NCBI RefSeq assembly: GCF_048128805.1
Contig: NC_136004.1
Coordinates: 19,116,049-19,180,048, forward strand
Source of the DNA: Centroberyx gerrardi
Taxonomy: Eukaryota > Chordata > Actinopteri > Beryciformes > Berycidae
DNA: 64,000 bases
Direction: 5' to 3'
Of this stretch, positions 1 to 12,341 are shown in pieces. A model generated the notes under the pieces. That model made no database searches and was not told the DNA's origin. It worked only from the letters and a program-made list of their open reading frames with translations. A program made the translations under genes and the position numbers. Positions within the stretch are counted from its first letter, which is position 1. Every line of letters begins with the position of its first letter.

Positions 1-104
1 CAGTTTGTATTGTGTTGTTGAGGTTGAGCGGTGGAATCGAAATCAGTCAACTCATATGAGAAGTTAATAGTCCCTCTTTGTCTTTTCTGCTTAGTACTCT
101 TTCG

Positions 105-657
105 CTACTTTTATTGCATCAGTTTACACATCAGTCAATGTACTTGTCAATGTGACAATGAAAAGTCAAAATAAAAACTTAACACTTCCCTCTGGCTTTG
201 AGAGCATGCACCGAAAAAAACACAACATAACAAAACAAGCATCCTCTATTAATCTCATTAGCTTGAAAAATCAAAGGTGAATCCAATACATGATCTGAGG
301 GAAAATGAGCTGACCACACAGTCAAACTAAGAAGGTGCTTCAAACCTCATCTCATAAAGAATGATGTGTCTGAGGGACCAGGACAAATGCTCGACCGCCA
401 ATGGGGTGCACTTTGTCTGGTCAAACTGGTCAAAAGTAGCACATTATCTGGAGAAGAGGATGTTTTGTAGGAATTGCCTACTGACCACTGTGTTATTTTG
501 CTGTACTGTGATAAATACTTAAAAGTTGGTATTGCTGTGGAACCTGTAAATGATGTAGAACCTAAAAACAACCAGGATAAATGACTCTTGATTCCTTTTT
601 GATTACAGTACTGGAGGTCTTGGAGGGTGCTAAGGGTTGTAGGGTTAAGGCCAAAGA

Positions 658-703
<46 letters not shown>

Positions 704-863
704 TTGTGCGTATGTGTGTGTGTGTGTGTGTGTGGGACTCAGAAGGGGGATGTGTTAAAGTGTTGTTGAGTGGACTTTTGAGGTGTTGTCACATTTGGGC
801 TCTTTACTTTTCCCTCTCCCACGTTGCTTTCCTCTTTCCCGCTCCGTCTTCCCCCCTGAATCC
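105..863 (-). other. vdac3: vdac3 3' untranslated region
   Basis: No coding sequence is visible here. On the minus strand this is the DNA just after the vdac3 stop codon. An AATAAA signal on the minus strand lies at about 110-115 and is a plausible polyadenylation signal, giving a 3' UTR of roughly 750 bases. A TG/CA dinucleotide array lies inside it. The extent is inferred from the signal only. Nothing is recognised in bases 1-104. Confidence 0.45.
659..734. repeat. (TG)n microsatellite, interrupted
   Basis: A run of TG dinucleotides at about 659-701, a short interruption, then a second TG run to about 734. It lies in the presumed vdac3 3' UTR. Small ORFs through it (strings of Cys-Val) are artefacts of the repeat. 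Confidence 0.95.
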
Positions 864-3800
864 CTACGCCTCCAGCTCGAAGCCCATGCCGACCTTGTGC
901 CCACCAGTGTTGAAGTTCTTCCCGTCGATCAGAGCTGAGAGAGTGAGCTTCACTCCTGCAGGGAAAAGCGTCAGAATAATGATTCAGTTGCCGTAGCTCA
1001 CTGTGCCCACGCTCTCCTAGCTGTTGTTACGGAAACATGCGGCAAGAAGAGGACAAGGAATCGGTGATGAGCTTACCTGGCCTCAGGGTTTGTGTGTATC
1101 CAACTCCAACGAGGCAGGCGTTGTTGACTTTGGTCTGTGCGGAGAAACACAGGAACGTGGACAGGTTAAGATAATCATGTGTGCAGCATCAGTAAAAGTA
1201 AGTACACAGTCATTAATATAAGATGCAGCTACATAACTGATACCATAAACCTGGTTCCCAAGCCTTTTCTCCATGACTTCTCCATGACTCGTTTTAAAAT
1301 GTCCTTGTCCAAATTTTGAGACTGAATTAAAAAGTAACCATCAACTACACTAACCTTAAGCATTAGATTATAACATTATTTTAACTCTGTAAACAAAAAA
1401 CAGTCAGCAACCAACAATATTTTTCTCCAACAGGGAAGTCTAGACTGTTTCAGAGCCAGCCACTGATTTTAGCGACATTTGACAGTATTCAATAAAATCA
1501 TCAACGTCACAAATAAAATTTCATGACTTTTCCAAACCATTTCTCCCTTTCATCATTTTTATAACTTCTCTAGGCCTGGAAAATACTATTTTAAAAATCC
1601 ATGACTTGTCCAGGTTTTCCAGGAGTGCACATATATATTGATACATCCGTCTGTTAGGCTTGTAGTTGTCTAGTCAAAGGTCAAGGTTTTCAATAAGTTA
1701 CTTAAGTGAGAGTGGGATTTATGAGTGTTTTTTAATGATGTTAGTTGTGTCTATGAGTTGAAACCAGTACTTACAGACAGGGAGGTATCCTTATCCAGCT
1801 GGTATTTGGCTCCAATTCCAAAGCGTGTGTTGTTGCTGCCGGCCGTCCAGGCCAGGTTGACCGCCGTCTCCAAGTTGCCGTCCACTTTTTGGTAAATGGA
1901 GCCACCGAACTCTGTGCCGTCGTTACTGAAATAAAGCACCAGAACACCAATACAGCGAGGTGAGAACTGAGAAAAAGTGCAGAAAAAACAAAATCGACCT
2001 TGGTGGCAGTCGAGTTTAGACTGAACTTTATGATTCCTCTTTATGATTCCTCTTCTCTCATTGTCCAAAAAATAGAAACAAAATCCACTGGACTTGAATT
2101 GAAGAGCTGAAGACGTTTCGCCACTCATCTGAGAGGCTTCATCACTGTTACTGAGTGGCGGGGAATTCCCAGGTATTTGACCTCTGTGGGTGATTCACAC
2201 CATGATGTCACGTGAAAGTAACTGAGGTCACATGATCCCCACCACTCAGTAGAACTGATGAAGCTTCAGTCCAGTGGATTTTGTTTTTATTTTTTGGACA
2301 TCTTACTACCTGGATGACTGATATGAATCTACACACAGACACACTTCTCTCATTGCTGCTCTTGTTCCATACATAGCTTCCCTTTCCTGCCTCTGTATAT
2401 GTATGTGATGTAGTATATGATGTATATGTAGTATGTATATGATGTAGTGTGGTATATAGTGATGTAGTATGGTATATGACATGTAAAGCCCTTTGAGGCA
2501 TGCTAGTGGTAAAGGGCTATATAAATAAACTTGACTCTCTTGCCACAGCTGCAGTACTCACACGCTGGTGTGAAGCTGGAAGTCTCCGGCCTTGTATCCC
2601 AGGGCAAAGTTGTTCTGGGTCAGTTTAGATTTGGCAGTGTCAAAAGCCAGCTGGTAGCCGGCCAGCCAGCCCTCGTAGCCCAGCACAGCGGCCCCGTGGA
2701 CCGTGGGACCGTCCATGTCGAAGTCCAGGTCGCAGCCCACGTTGACGAAGTCGCGCTTGTAGCCGGTCTTCAGCTTGGCACTCTTCTTGCTACAGAAGGA
2801 ATGGCAAGGGAAGGAAGGAGGGAAGTGAAAATCAATTAGATAGCAGAGGTAATGTCTTAGTCTTGCATTACTATTATATTGTCTTCTATATTGATTGATT
2901 AATCTATTCCCTTCATTGCCCAAGTCATTGAAACTTTAATATTAAACTTTAACATTGACAGGATATGAATATGAATATGAATAATATGAACAGGATGGAT
3001 CTTACCCAGTGTTGGGCACAAACGACGTGTCCAGAGCCAGCTTCAAGCCTTGAGTCAGCTACAGACAGACAACAGACAGGGGAAACAGACCATGAGATAA
3101 TAGTTGATATGAAAAAGTATGCATTGATGTATATTTTTAATGTCATATACATCTAAATAGAAAAGTATCCTATTTGGGGTTGATTTTATAAACTGTTATC
3201 TGTATAAAATTCTAATGTATTTTCCTCAAGTGCACACAATGTGATTTAAAAAAAAATCAAATATCATATTTGTTTTTTTGACTCACCTGGTCCTCCATGG
3301 TGATTTCTGTGGTCAGAGTATTGTCTGTGTTCCATTTCTGGTTGAAGCTGAGGCCCAGCTCCTTCACTTTGTACTTGGTCTCCAGGTGGCCTCCTGACTT
3401 CCCCGTGTCTGTGTTGTTGGAGCCGGAGGTGGCAAACTCCTGAGAGACGGAGGGGGGGATGGAGGGAGAGAGGGAAGAGAGAAGGAAAATAAGGGGGGGA
3501 GGGGAAGCAGAAAGGCACATGAGTGACAATAACAGAGCCATATTAAGAGAGCACAGCTGTGGAAATTGGAGGGAGAGAAGGAGCGAAAACTATTCAGCGA
3601 GAGAAAAGAAGAAATAGAGGAAGAACAAACAAGGACCAGGGAGACAAGCATCGCTTCTGCACATTTCCTTTGCCACACAATCCCTCTCAGGTTTGTATGA
3701 GAAATACAACTTTAGGAGTACTAGTTGCTCTTCTGAATGACAGGAATGATGGAGAGATGAGTGGGGAAGGAAAATAGGGAAAATATAGACGAAACTGTTT

Positions 3801-3985
3801 GTAACTGGGTGAGGGAGAGGCTGCTTCTGACTCTATTAAGGCTGTAGCAGTAGAGGGAAGGGAGTCAGTTGGAGGAGCTACAGCTGCAAAGAAATGTTGG
3901 GAAGAAAGCCTGCATCACACACACACACACACACACAACTGGTATCACTGGCTTACCCTGCAGTGCACCTGTATTTAATCACAGC

Positions 3986-4025
<40 letters not shown>

Positions 4026-4962
4026 TACCATCTGAGAGGAACGTCCAAAGAGGAAGCAGAAAAAAAGACAGAAAAGAGAGAAAGTTAGGGAGAACCACAC
4101 CGCATTTTTCACATTTGCCAATTTATCCGCTCACTGGGAAAAATGAAAAGCAGTGCTAAAGAAAACAGAAGCTGTATCCTGTGAGTTTGGACACTGACGG
4201 AATACATTTATAAATGTTTTGAATGAGGTTTGAGCTTTGTGGCATGTGGGAGATCCTGTACTCAAGCACTCATTATGGTTTTACCATGGCAACGAGTTCG
4301 CAGCAACAGAGACACACTGCAAGTCTGGAGCTAACTAAACACTTAGTGAAATGAAGTGCTTTTCTCCTCCATGATACAGCACACTGCCTGAGGGAAAGGA
4401 GGATGAAACTGGTCGGACAGACACTGGTACTCTGCTGAGTGTGTGTTGGACCGAGTATATGTCAGGCAGAAAACACACATCGGCATGGACTGCTGCCAGG
4501 CGGTGAGTCAGCCATCTGATCTACACCGCAGAGTCCTGAGAGAGAGGTCTGGACATGAAACTTAAAGACATCAGGCTTGCAAAGAGGACAGAGCTGTTGT
4601 ACTTACAACTCCACTCTGGGACTTGGTCTTCAGGTCCAGTTTCACAACTCCAAAGCCTGGAGAGAAAAGAAATGGAGGAAGGATGGAAAAGGAGCTTTCA
4701 TGTTGCACAGTATGATTCCAAAACAGCTGCAGCAACAATAAATATTCTGCATTTTAAACTGCACAGATCAAACAAAAAATATGACTCCTGCTTCAGCACT
4801 GCTTCATTCCAAAATCAATAACAGAGGAAATTAAATAGCAAAGTCTAGCAACAGTTCTGCATATATGCATGCTTTAGGAGAATTTGCTGACGTACCATAG
4901 CCCTTGTTGAAGATATCTTTGGCAGATTTCCCCAGGTCTGAGTATGCAGGAGGGACGGCCAT
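864..4962 (-). CDS. vdac3: Voltage-dependent anion channel 3 (VDAC3), 8 coding exons
   Basis: Beta-barrel porin of the mitochondrial outer membrane that passes metabolites and ions. Exons on the minus strand: 4896-4962, 4607-4656, 3287-3439, 3006-3058, 2562-2789, 1775-1925, 1077-1134, 864-955. These sum to 852 nt and 283 residues, the standard VDAC length, and exon sizes such as 228, 151 and 58 are as I recall for the family. The protein starts [16 protein letters not shown] (N-terminal helix) and ends [13 protein letters not shown]. Residue 73 is Gln (context FNQKWNTDN), as in VDAC3; VDAC1 and VDAC2 have Glu there. The stretches NNTDTGK and [14 protein letters not shown] also favour VDAC3. 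The N-terminal cysteines of mammalian VDAC3 are absent. The start ATG lies 6 nt after a splice acceptor (CACAG), so the true first exon is non-coding and upstream. Linkage to polb matches human 8p11. Paralogue choice is an inference from residues plus synteny. Confidence 0.95.
2063..2299. mobile_element. Foldback/MITE-like element in a vdac3 intron
   Basis: A block starting GTCCAAAAAATAGAAACAAA at 2063 and ending with its near-perfect inverted copy at 2269-2299, giving arms of about 31 bp with one mismatch. A second, weaker inverted pair lies inside, around ACTGAGTGG. The internal phrase about GAAGACGTTTCGCCACTCATC is familiar from dispersed fish repeats. No clear target duplication was found. 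Confidence 0.7.
2390..2536 (+). mobile_element. 5'-truncated SINE/L2-type tail with AT-rich minisatellite
   Basis: Degenerate tandem units of the type GTAGTATATGAT run into a tail reading TGTAAAGCCCTTTGAGG and then GGGCTATATAAATAAACTT. The same minisatellite plus tail occurs at about 6184-6355. This copy lacks the tRNA-like head, so it is read as a truncated member of the same family in an intron of vdac3. Confidence 0.6.
3916..4022. repeat. Two (CA)n arrays
   Basis: CA dinucleotide arrays at about 3916-3938 and 3993-4022, separated by about 55 bases of unique sequence. They lie in the vdac3 intron between the exons at 3287-3439 and 4607-4656. Another (CA)n of about 25 bases lies at 5212-5236. 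Confidence 0.95.
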
Positions 4963-5989
4963 TGTGCCTGTGGAAACAGACATGCAGGTAAAGCTTTCGA
5001 AATGTCTTCACAGTGAATAAACACACACACATACACAAGCACACACACGCGGATTTCACTGCATCACCCTGACTTATGCAGCTAAGCGGCATTTAGCAAA
5101 ATGCTACAACAGATGCTAGAAACAAATATCAGCTGAATGTTGCTTGAGAACACAAGAAGCGCTGCACCTAAGAGAAAGCTGAGGATTGCAATGGAGATGG
5201 CACTCCTGAAGACACACACACACACACACACACACATCAGGTCATCAAAGCAGCATCTAAAGTATATGCTCACGCACAAAGCATTGCTCCTAGTCTTTCC
5301 AACAAATATTTGCAGACCAACAGAAGGCCTTAGCCAGTGCAGATGGAGCAAAATCACCTCAGCTGGAAGACACTAGCCATCTGGACGGGGCCTTACCCTG
5401 ATATACGGCTTCTCTCCTCCCCCTGCATTTCCACTTTAACCCTATTGATTTCCTGGCTGCAGTCCATTAGCAAGCAGCAGAAATTGTTAAACTAATGGGA
5501 CTGATTCTCTAGAAGGAACGGACTAGAAATGTTCCAGACCATGGTGAGTTAAATATTCTAAAAGACCACACAGCCATCCAATAAATGAATGCTGCTGCAT
5601 GCCTGGATCTATTTACTGTTAATAGCATCCCTAATATGCTACCAGCGTTGTGAAGAGAAAGAGAAAATGTAAAATATGTGAAGAAATACGTAAGCCATGG
5701 CAGTAGCTCTGCTATGCCACTACATGCTACAATGCTAACATAAGCAGAAGTAGGTTTGGTTAGTCAGCAACTACTGCACACACCACTGCACCGCACCGGG
5801 CTTTATACTGTCATCAGGGTCCCCTGGGTCACCGCATGAAGCTCTGTTAGTGAGGGAGCACACACACACTCTTGTGTGAGTGCAGATGTGTGTGTGTGTA
5901 TGTGTGCACGTGCATGTGCACATGAGTTTGTGAAGGTGACTTTGCAGGAGCATTCAGAATATCTAACATCCACTGATAACCTGAAAACA

Positions 5990-6355
5990 CGATTCCTGAC
6001 CCTTGCTCAGTGGTTCGTGCTGTTGCCTCACAGCAAGAAGGTCGTGGGTTTGAATCTCAACAACTGTGTGGAGTCTGCATGTTTTCCCCGTGTTCGCGTG
6101 GGTTTCCTCCGGGTGCTGTGGTTTCCTCCCACAGTCCAAAATTGAAGACTCTAAATTGCCCATAGGCATGAGTGTGTTTGTGTGTAGTATGGTATATGAT
6201 GTAGTAAACAATGTATATGAAGTATGTATATGACCTAGTATAGGATGTATATGATGTGTATATATATATGTAGTATGGTGTATGACATGTATATGATGGT
6301 ATGTAAAGCCCTTTGAGACTTGACTGTGATAAAGGGCTGTATAAATAAACTAGAT
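5990..6355 (+). mobile_element. tRNA-derived SINE-like element with L2-type tail
   Basis: The head carries a pol III A-box-like sequence (TGCTCAGTGGT) and a B-box-like sequence (GGTTTGAATCT near 6047). A body follows with TTTCCTCCGGGTGCTGTGG, then an AT-rich minisatellite of TGTATATGATG-like units, then the tail TGTAAAGCCCTTTGAG. It ends AAATAAACTAGATTAGATT, that is, with a short tandem TAGAT pentamer. The tail matches fragments at 2483-2536 and 7350-7412. Family name not assigned. Confidence 0.65.
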
Positions 6356-7349
6356 TAGATTAGCCCTTACTATTAGCTCCCCTTCCTTTGCCTCTGTCTC
6401 CCCTCCTTGATGATAACCACAGATACGTTCACACTTCTCTCACCTGTCACATCCTTTCTGCTAAAGATGGAGACAAGACTCTGCCAAGGACAACGGAGCC
6501 AAAGCTCAATCCCGGGACCCTGATGACACGTCATGTCTTCACCCACCCACCCCCGCCCCACTCACCATGTCCCTTGGGTGCGTGGTGCTCACATGTCACA
6601 CAGTGGTCTTTGTTCTCTGCCTGCTTGCCTTTTCCTGTCCTGTCCTCCTGCTGCACCACGCTCTGCACTCCTTTCTCTGCCATGACTCTTCAGATGAGGG
6701 AAGTGCAAGGAGGGACAATAGAAACTTTGGCAAGCAGTCTTACACTGTTTTCATCACAACAGTGTACAATATGCGGGCTTGTCTGCTTCTGAATAAGTAG
6801 TCTTTGCCTTGTGTGAATATGTGCAGTGTGGAGTACTGCAACTGTTGTGAATATTAGCTTGTCTTCAGAGCGTCTAGTCAGCTGGTCTGCTATCTACACA
6901 GTAACCTGGCCAACTATTGCATCACATTATCTGTGCAATGGCCAGCAGTTGCTGAACGTATGTACTTTGCGCACAACATGTGAACATGATAAGGCCTGTA
7001 CACGGCCCCTGTGTGGCACTGGCTGGTGGTGTTTTAACCAAAGAACACTGATTAGCTGCATTTACAACAAACAATGTATGGGCCAGAAAATGATGATCTG
7101 GTAAAACAGACCTGTCCTACAAGGGAACAGAAAACACAACAGCACCACATGGACTGGCCTCATTCTACACACACACACTGCTCATAGCCTGAGCTTAGCA
7201 AAGCCTTTATACAAGCCATCATATAGGCAAGCATCAGTCCACAGGCCTTGCATGATCTTTATTCTCTTTTTATGCATTTTAATTCTTTATTTGTTCTCTC
7301 TTATTACACGTATTCATCTTATCCTGTATTTCTTATCTTGTCTTTATAT

Positions 7350-7425
7350 ACCTTGTGTAAAGCACTTTGAATTGCCTTTGTGTATGAAATGTGCTATATA
7401 AATAAACTTGCCTTGCCTTGCCTTA
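7350..7425 (+). mobile_element. L2/SINE 3' tail fragment
   Basis: Contains TGTAAAGCACTTTGAATTGC and GTGCTATATAAATAAACTTG followed by three copies of CTTGC. This is the same tail type as at 2483 and 6301 but with a different terminal pentamer. It is a 5'-truncated copy in vdac3 intron 1. Confidence 0.6.
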
Positions 7426-10129
7426 AAAACACTTTAAAAAGCCTATAATGTCACATGATGTCATTTGTCTTTCATTCTCTCCCCTAATAGGCTAGTGGAG
7501 CGCAGCACCAGTTATACCTGTAGTCTCCCTCCAGAGTTGCCTTTTTAAAATGTCTTATCCATGTTCAGAGTGGGTGTAGTGGTTGCGATCCCCATCTTCC
7601 TCACACACAAACACCTTACCATGAGTCAAGCAGTCGTGTTCTCTCTGTTGTTCAGTTTTGAGACACTAATCGACTGTCTGCCAGCTGATCTGAGCGGGCA
7701 TTTTGCTGACGTTGTGCAATTCCTGGACTGTCTTTGTCAGTTCACTCCACCTCACTCCCCTCCACCCCCCAACAGACAAATCCCCACACACCCTGTCTCC
7801 TTCTCACCTCCTTCCCCGGTCCATTTTTGACCTCTTCCATCCTGACTTCTTCCCTCAGTCTCCAAACCCGGTTCTATATTTAGCCCAGGTGAACCTGACA
7901 CTAAAACACATGTGACTCGTGTTTCAAAATGGGTGCTCTTCCCCGTTCCACTTACTAAAACCCCTATAAAAACAGATTTATTTATTGTACCTCCAGACTG
8001 TAGTTATATGGAAAGACACACACACACACACTTACTGAAACCTCCAGCCCAATCACACACACTCCTCTGCCCCTCACCCCGACACTCTCTTGGGCAGCAA
8101 CCAGATGACAACATTCACCGAGCTCCAGGGTCAAAATGACACCCATAAATCAACCAAATACGTGACAGGAAAACAGCTACCACACAAACAACAAGATGGC
8201 GGTTGCGGTTGTCTATAGCAACACAACCTGAAGAATCAAACAAAGAGAAATTATTTACCAGACAGTGTCCTTAAAACAGCACAGTCTCAGCTTTGGTAGT
8301 TTTTCCGATTGATATGCATGTTAGTCTACGAAGAGCTAACTACTGTTTTATGTACTGTACTTACAGTCTATTAGCCTAAACCCATAATTGTCACCTGTGT
8401 AAATGAGCAGTTCAGTCCCATGGCACATGAAGAGGTCCTATAATATTTTGTGAACAGCTTTCAGCTCATATTGTTCATGTAGTCCAGACCTAACCTTCAA
8501 AATCAGGCATAGCTGTTAATACACTATATATACAGTACACAACAAATTTCCCAGTGTTAGTAAGTGTTGATTTTTCAGTGACGATTATGTTGAGTTGAGC
8601 AGTGTTGATAGGAGAGCTTGTCCTCTTATAGAGCTGATATGGCTTTAGGGCAGCTGTTCAGAACTATGTAAAAGTGTTAAATTAACTATGATAGGTGTGG
8701 GCTTGATAAACGCTGGCATAGTGTGGATTTACACTCTGAGTTAAATAAACACTGACAATTTTTGCAGTGCACTAGGCCTATATAAAGCATTCCTGATAGA
8801 CCCATCATTAATGAATGGATAATGCAGCCATAAGTTTTTTTTTTAAGCTATAAAATTAGGTGAACAGGCAGTTAAACCACGTTGGCCAACCCTCCTGATA
8901 AAGTGAAACCAAGGCCAGTGTGTGGCATATAGCAGGAGGAATGTTTGAGTGTGAGATAAGGTCAAGAGCAGTCAGGTTACACCAAGACAATTTATAGCCT
9001 GAATGTACAGTGCATTGGCTGGGAATGCATTCTCTCCATAGTATGACCTGCTCAGCACGAGGTTCACGGGCAATTTTCCAATGGACTTCAAGGTTTATGA
9101 TGAGAAAAGTCACTATCGTGGCAACACCTGTTCACCAGTGGACTTGGGCCTATTAATACATATCAGTGCCTGCTGTATTCACATTGCCGCCTCATATTAA
9201 TAAGAGACTTCAACTCTAAAACAGTGCGACCACTACCGCCATACGATTCAGCGCTGGCCTGATTTCAGAACTTTGGATAGCGACTTTTTTTTTAATTCCC
9301 TTAAAAATGTCCATGCCAAAGGGCTTCAGTCAAAAGAAATAACCTTTCACTTAAATCTCTTTTCCCAAACCGACCTTGCCATTTGCCAATTAATGCGCAT
9401 GGTGTCGATAATACGTTGGGTCGAACAACTATGAGCAGATTATTTAATTACCCCCTATACGCTATTAAATCGGAGGCAGCGTGCGTAAAGGTGACGGTGT
9501 CAAAAAATGACGGACGTTAAATTTAGCTGTTCATGGATCTTGTGCTTCTACACACCCAACCAGGTAACCATTTTAACAAGATTTATGACTTCAGGTCGCC
9601 CTCTGATGATGTTTTTATGAGTGTTTTTATTTGCCAGATGCGTCCACTGGTTTCCATTGTTCTTACGTCAGTAAGGCCTCTTTTGTCTCCTATGTGTCCA
9701 ACACTAAAACTACCAATATAACTTTTTATACAGGAACTCTCTTTTTTAACATCATACAATCTGAGGATTGTACAGCAATGGCAATTATACTTCTTTATGT
9801 GATTTACAGAGGATATCGAGCTTCCTGTCCCGTGTAGACAACAATCGCCAAATTTGGCCAAAAGACCCCCCTTAGCCTGGATTAATGTTAATTCAGTTAT
9901 TAGTTGTGAATGTCACTGAACTAAAGGGCCATACGGGCCTGGACTGGCATTGTAGCCCTGACAGACTCGCCTACTGCAGACTTTCACTCCCACCCTTTAT
10001 GTGTGACTCCCATCTCATTAACAGTCAAACAACCCCGTGTCAACTACAGTGTCTTTGCCATGCAGTTAGACCCCCATAAGAAAATAAGTTTTGGAGAACA
10101 AGATTTAGTAAAAGTCACGTATTGCCTAC

Positions 10130-10260
10130 CTTTATTTGTGGGGCGATGCGCGGAGTTTCACAACGTTGTTTCGCGCAATGGGGCACCGTGAAGGAGAAAG
10201 CAGAGACTGACAGACTGGGCAGGCGCAGCTCTGTGCGCCGAGGGCGGGGCCGTTGTGTAA
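10130..10260 (-). promoter_or_regulatory. vdac3: Candidate vdac3 promoter and non-coding first exon
   Basis: A locally CpG-rich island. On the minus strand a good donor (AATAAAG then GTAGGC) ends an exon-like stretch starting at 10130. A GC box (GGGCGGGGC at 10242-10250) lies just upstream in the minus direction. The next downstream acceptor on this strand with a reading frame is the one at the vdac3 start codon. The transcription start is not determined. Confidence 0.4.
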
Positions 10261-12341
10261 TTGACATTGAGAAGAATGCTGTCCAAATATTTTGTGTGTT
10301 GGTCAGTAAATCCAAAAATCTTGTCAATGTCAACATCCTAACGGAAAACGCGAAATAATAGGCATGTTCCTATAGAGACTTGAACTGTGTCCTTGGTAGG
10401 CCTATAGTTTTAGTGCTTTATGGTATTTTTTCTGTTCTATATCCTTCAAAAAAAAAAACATTATGGCATTAGGTACTATGCGTCACAGTCTTTTTTTTCG
10501 TGAGGGCTAGTTAGTCAACTAAAAATGTCAAAAACAAAGAATGACCAAAGGGAAATACCTAGCGTTAGAAAACTGAAACTCCTATTGTTCATGTTTGTTT
10601 AAACTGATAGGCTGCAGTAAGCGAAGCTATAAAAGTTGTTTGAATTTAATTGTTTGATGACTGCGACAACTGAAAAAAATGTGACGTTGCATTTAAGCGT
10701 CACATTTTTATGATATTTGGGACTAGAGGCAGGTTGTGTAGCACATTGCTGTGGAAATGCATTTATTTTGGTGTAATAAGACTATTTCACCGCTCGAGGG
10801 CAATGGCCTGCAGCTGGCAGTATAAAGCGACAGGATTAGATAGAAATAGGCCTACTAGAATGGAGAAGGAGTTCAGACATAAGGAAACAGGTAGCCTTGC
10901 TTATCAGGACTAACAACCAAGTAAATTATTGAGTGTGGATTGTGTATTACCTATTGATCAGTCGCTGTTTTGACTGAGCCTGATCCTTCAAATTAGTTAG
11001 CTGTAGCTATCTAAACAAAGGCCCTATAGGCAAAATTTTCTTTTGAGACGAATCCTACCCACCATCAAGCAATAAAGACTGAGTAAAAATGTAGTGTTTA
11101 AAGCACTGTAGTTGTGTTACTTTTTACAAGATACAGCACATGAATATCAAAATAAAATGTTATAAATACAAAAGTGAATGTGGCTCTCTCCTCTTGTGTG
11201 GACATGATCTTAAAATTAGGGCTTTCACGGGGGCCTCAGCCAATAAGATCTATCTCTTGCTTATCACAGCATTTCTGTAGCCTGTTTGTTGTTGTTGTTT
11301 TTGGCATTCCCCTTTCTATTTAGTTCTTCTGAATGATTTTTGACATTTCAGTTTAGTTCTGAGTATGAATTCTCCTGAAACGAGGAGGGCAAGACTTGAG
11401 ATGATGTCAGACAAATCTAGTCAGTTTATGGGTGACTGCTCGGCTGTGTGGACAGGGTGGCCGTATAGGGCTAGGGTGTTTTTACACAGATATGGACTTA
11501 GGCTATGTAATTGCACTTTGATGAAATAAATCTCATTTAGTGTAAAACCTAAACCCAGTTACTATACTAGGAGTCTAAAACAGTCTACAATTCTATCACA
11601 AAGCCTAGTGTTTGAGTCTTGTTTCCCCTCCCGCTTTGGTAGAAAGTTCTTTATGTTCAACAAAGGTCAGGAATTGTCAAGGGCTGCATTTCTGCTCACA
11701 AAAGACAAGAGCTATAAACGCATGTCGAGTCGAAGGCAATTTTATATCTAGAAAAATTCAACATTGGTACCATCAGTCAAATGCCTATTGAATTGGATGA
11801 GAATTTCCTTTCTATCAACTCTAATTCTATGTGTGGCTACACCGTTGTCATGGTGAAGAATATGACAAATGTTGTTGATACTTCGGCGTCATCAATCTGC
11901 GTGGACAAAGTCCTCAATTGATCATACACACGATATTTTCAAAGGTAAATTAGTTAGTAAATGTAAATATAGCATAAAATTGCATTCGCAAACTCATTGC
12001 AATTTTGTATTTTCACGAGGTGGAAATGTTTTGTCGGTGATAACGTTGGCGCATGAGCGCAACAACAGAGCGGGATCTCGTCGAGATTATCTAAATATAA
12101 CGCTAGTTAACAAGAGCCATTTGCGCTAGTTAACTAACGTTAGTAAACAAAGGAGAATACGGTCGGTGCTAGCCATATACTCTCAGGAAATTGCAAATTA
12201 TTTGCTATCTTGGTAGAAATATTAAGTAACAAATATTCAGTTCAGTCATTGTGTGGAAATTCCGTCTATTAATCTGTTTGTTTATATTGTTAGCTGGTAT
12301 CGTAACTGTCAATTTCTCATGGTTAATTTAAGCAGCTTCTG
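10261..12341. other. Intergenic region and enkd1 upstream sequence
   Basis: No coding exon is supported. The last 300 bases are rich in TAACGTTAGC/GCTAGTTAAC-type motifs (about 12099-12145), which recur near other start sites in this window, so the enkd1 promoter is probably here. Divergent transcription with vdac3 is possible, since the two genes point away from each other about 2 kb apart. Nothing else recognised. Confidence 0.4.

Larger units (their letters stand above)
4963..10129 (-). other. vdac3: vdac3 intron 1 (non-coding)
   Basis: About 5.2 kb with no supported exon on either strand. It is read as the first intron of vdac3 because the coding exon at 4896-4962 has an acceptor directly upstream and a candidate non-coding first exon with promoter features lies near 10.13-10.25 kb. 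It holds a SINE-like element, an L2-type tail fragment, CA arrays and otherwise unremarkable sequence. Short ORFs here lack codon bias, flanking splice logic or recognisable domains. Confidence 0.55.

Noticed and set aside
864-4962. Assignment as vdac1 or vdac2
   Set aside because: Gln73, TDTGK and [14 protein letters not shown] together with the polb neighbour favour VDAC3.
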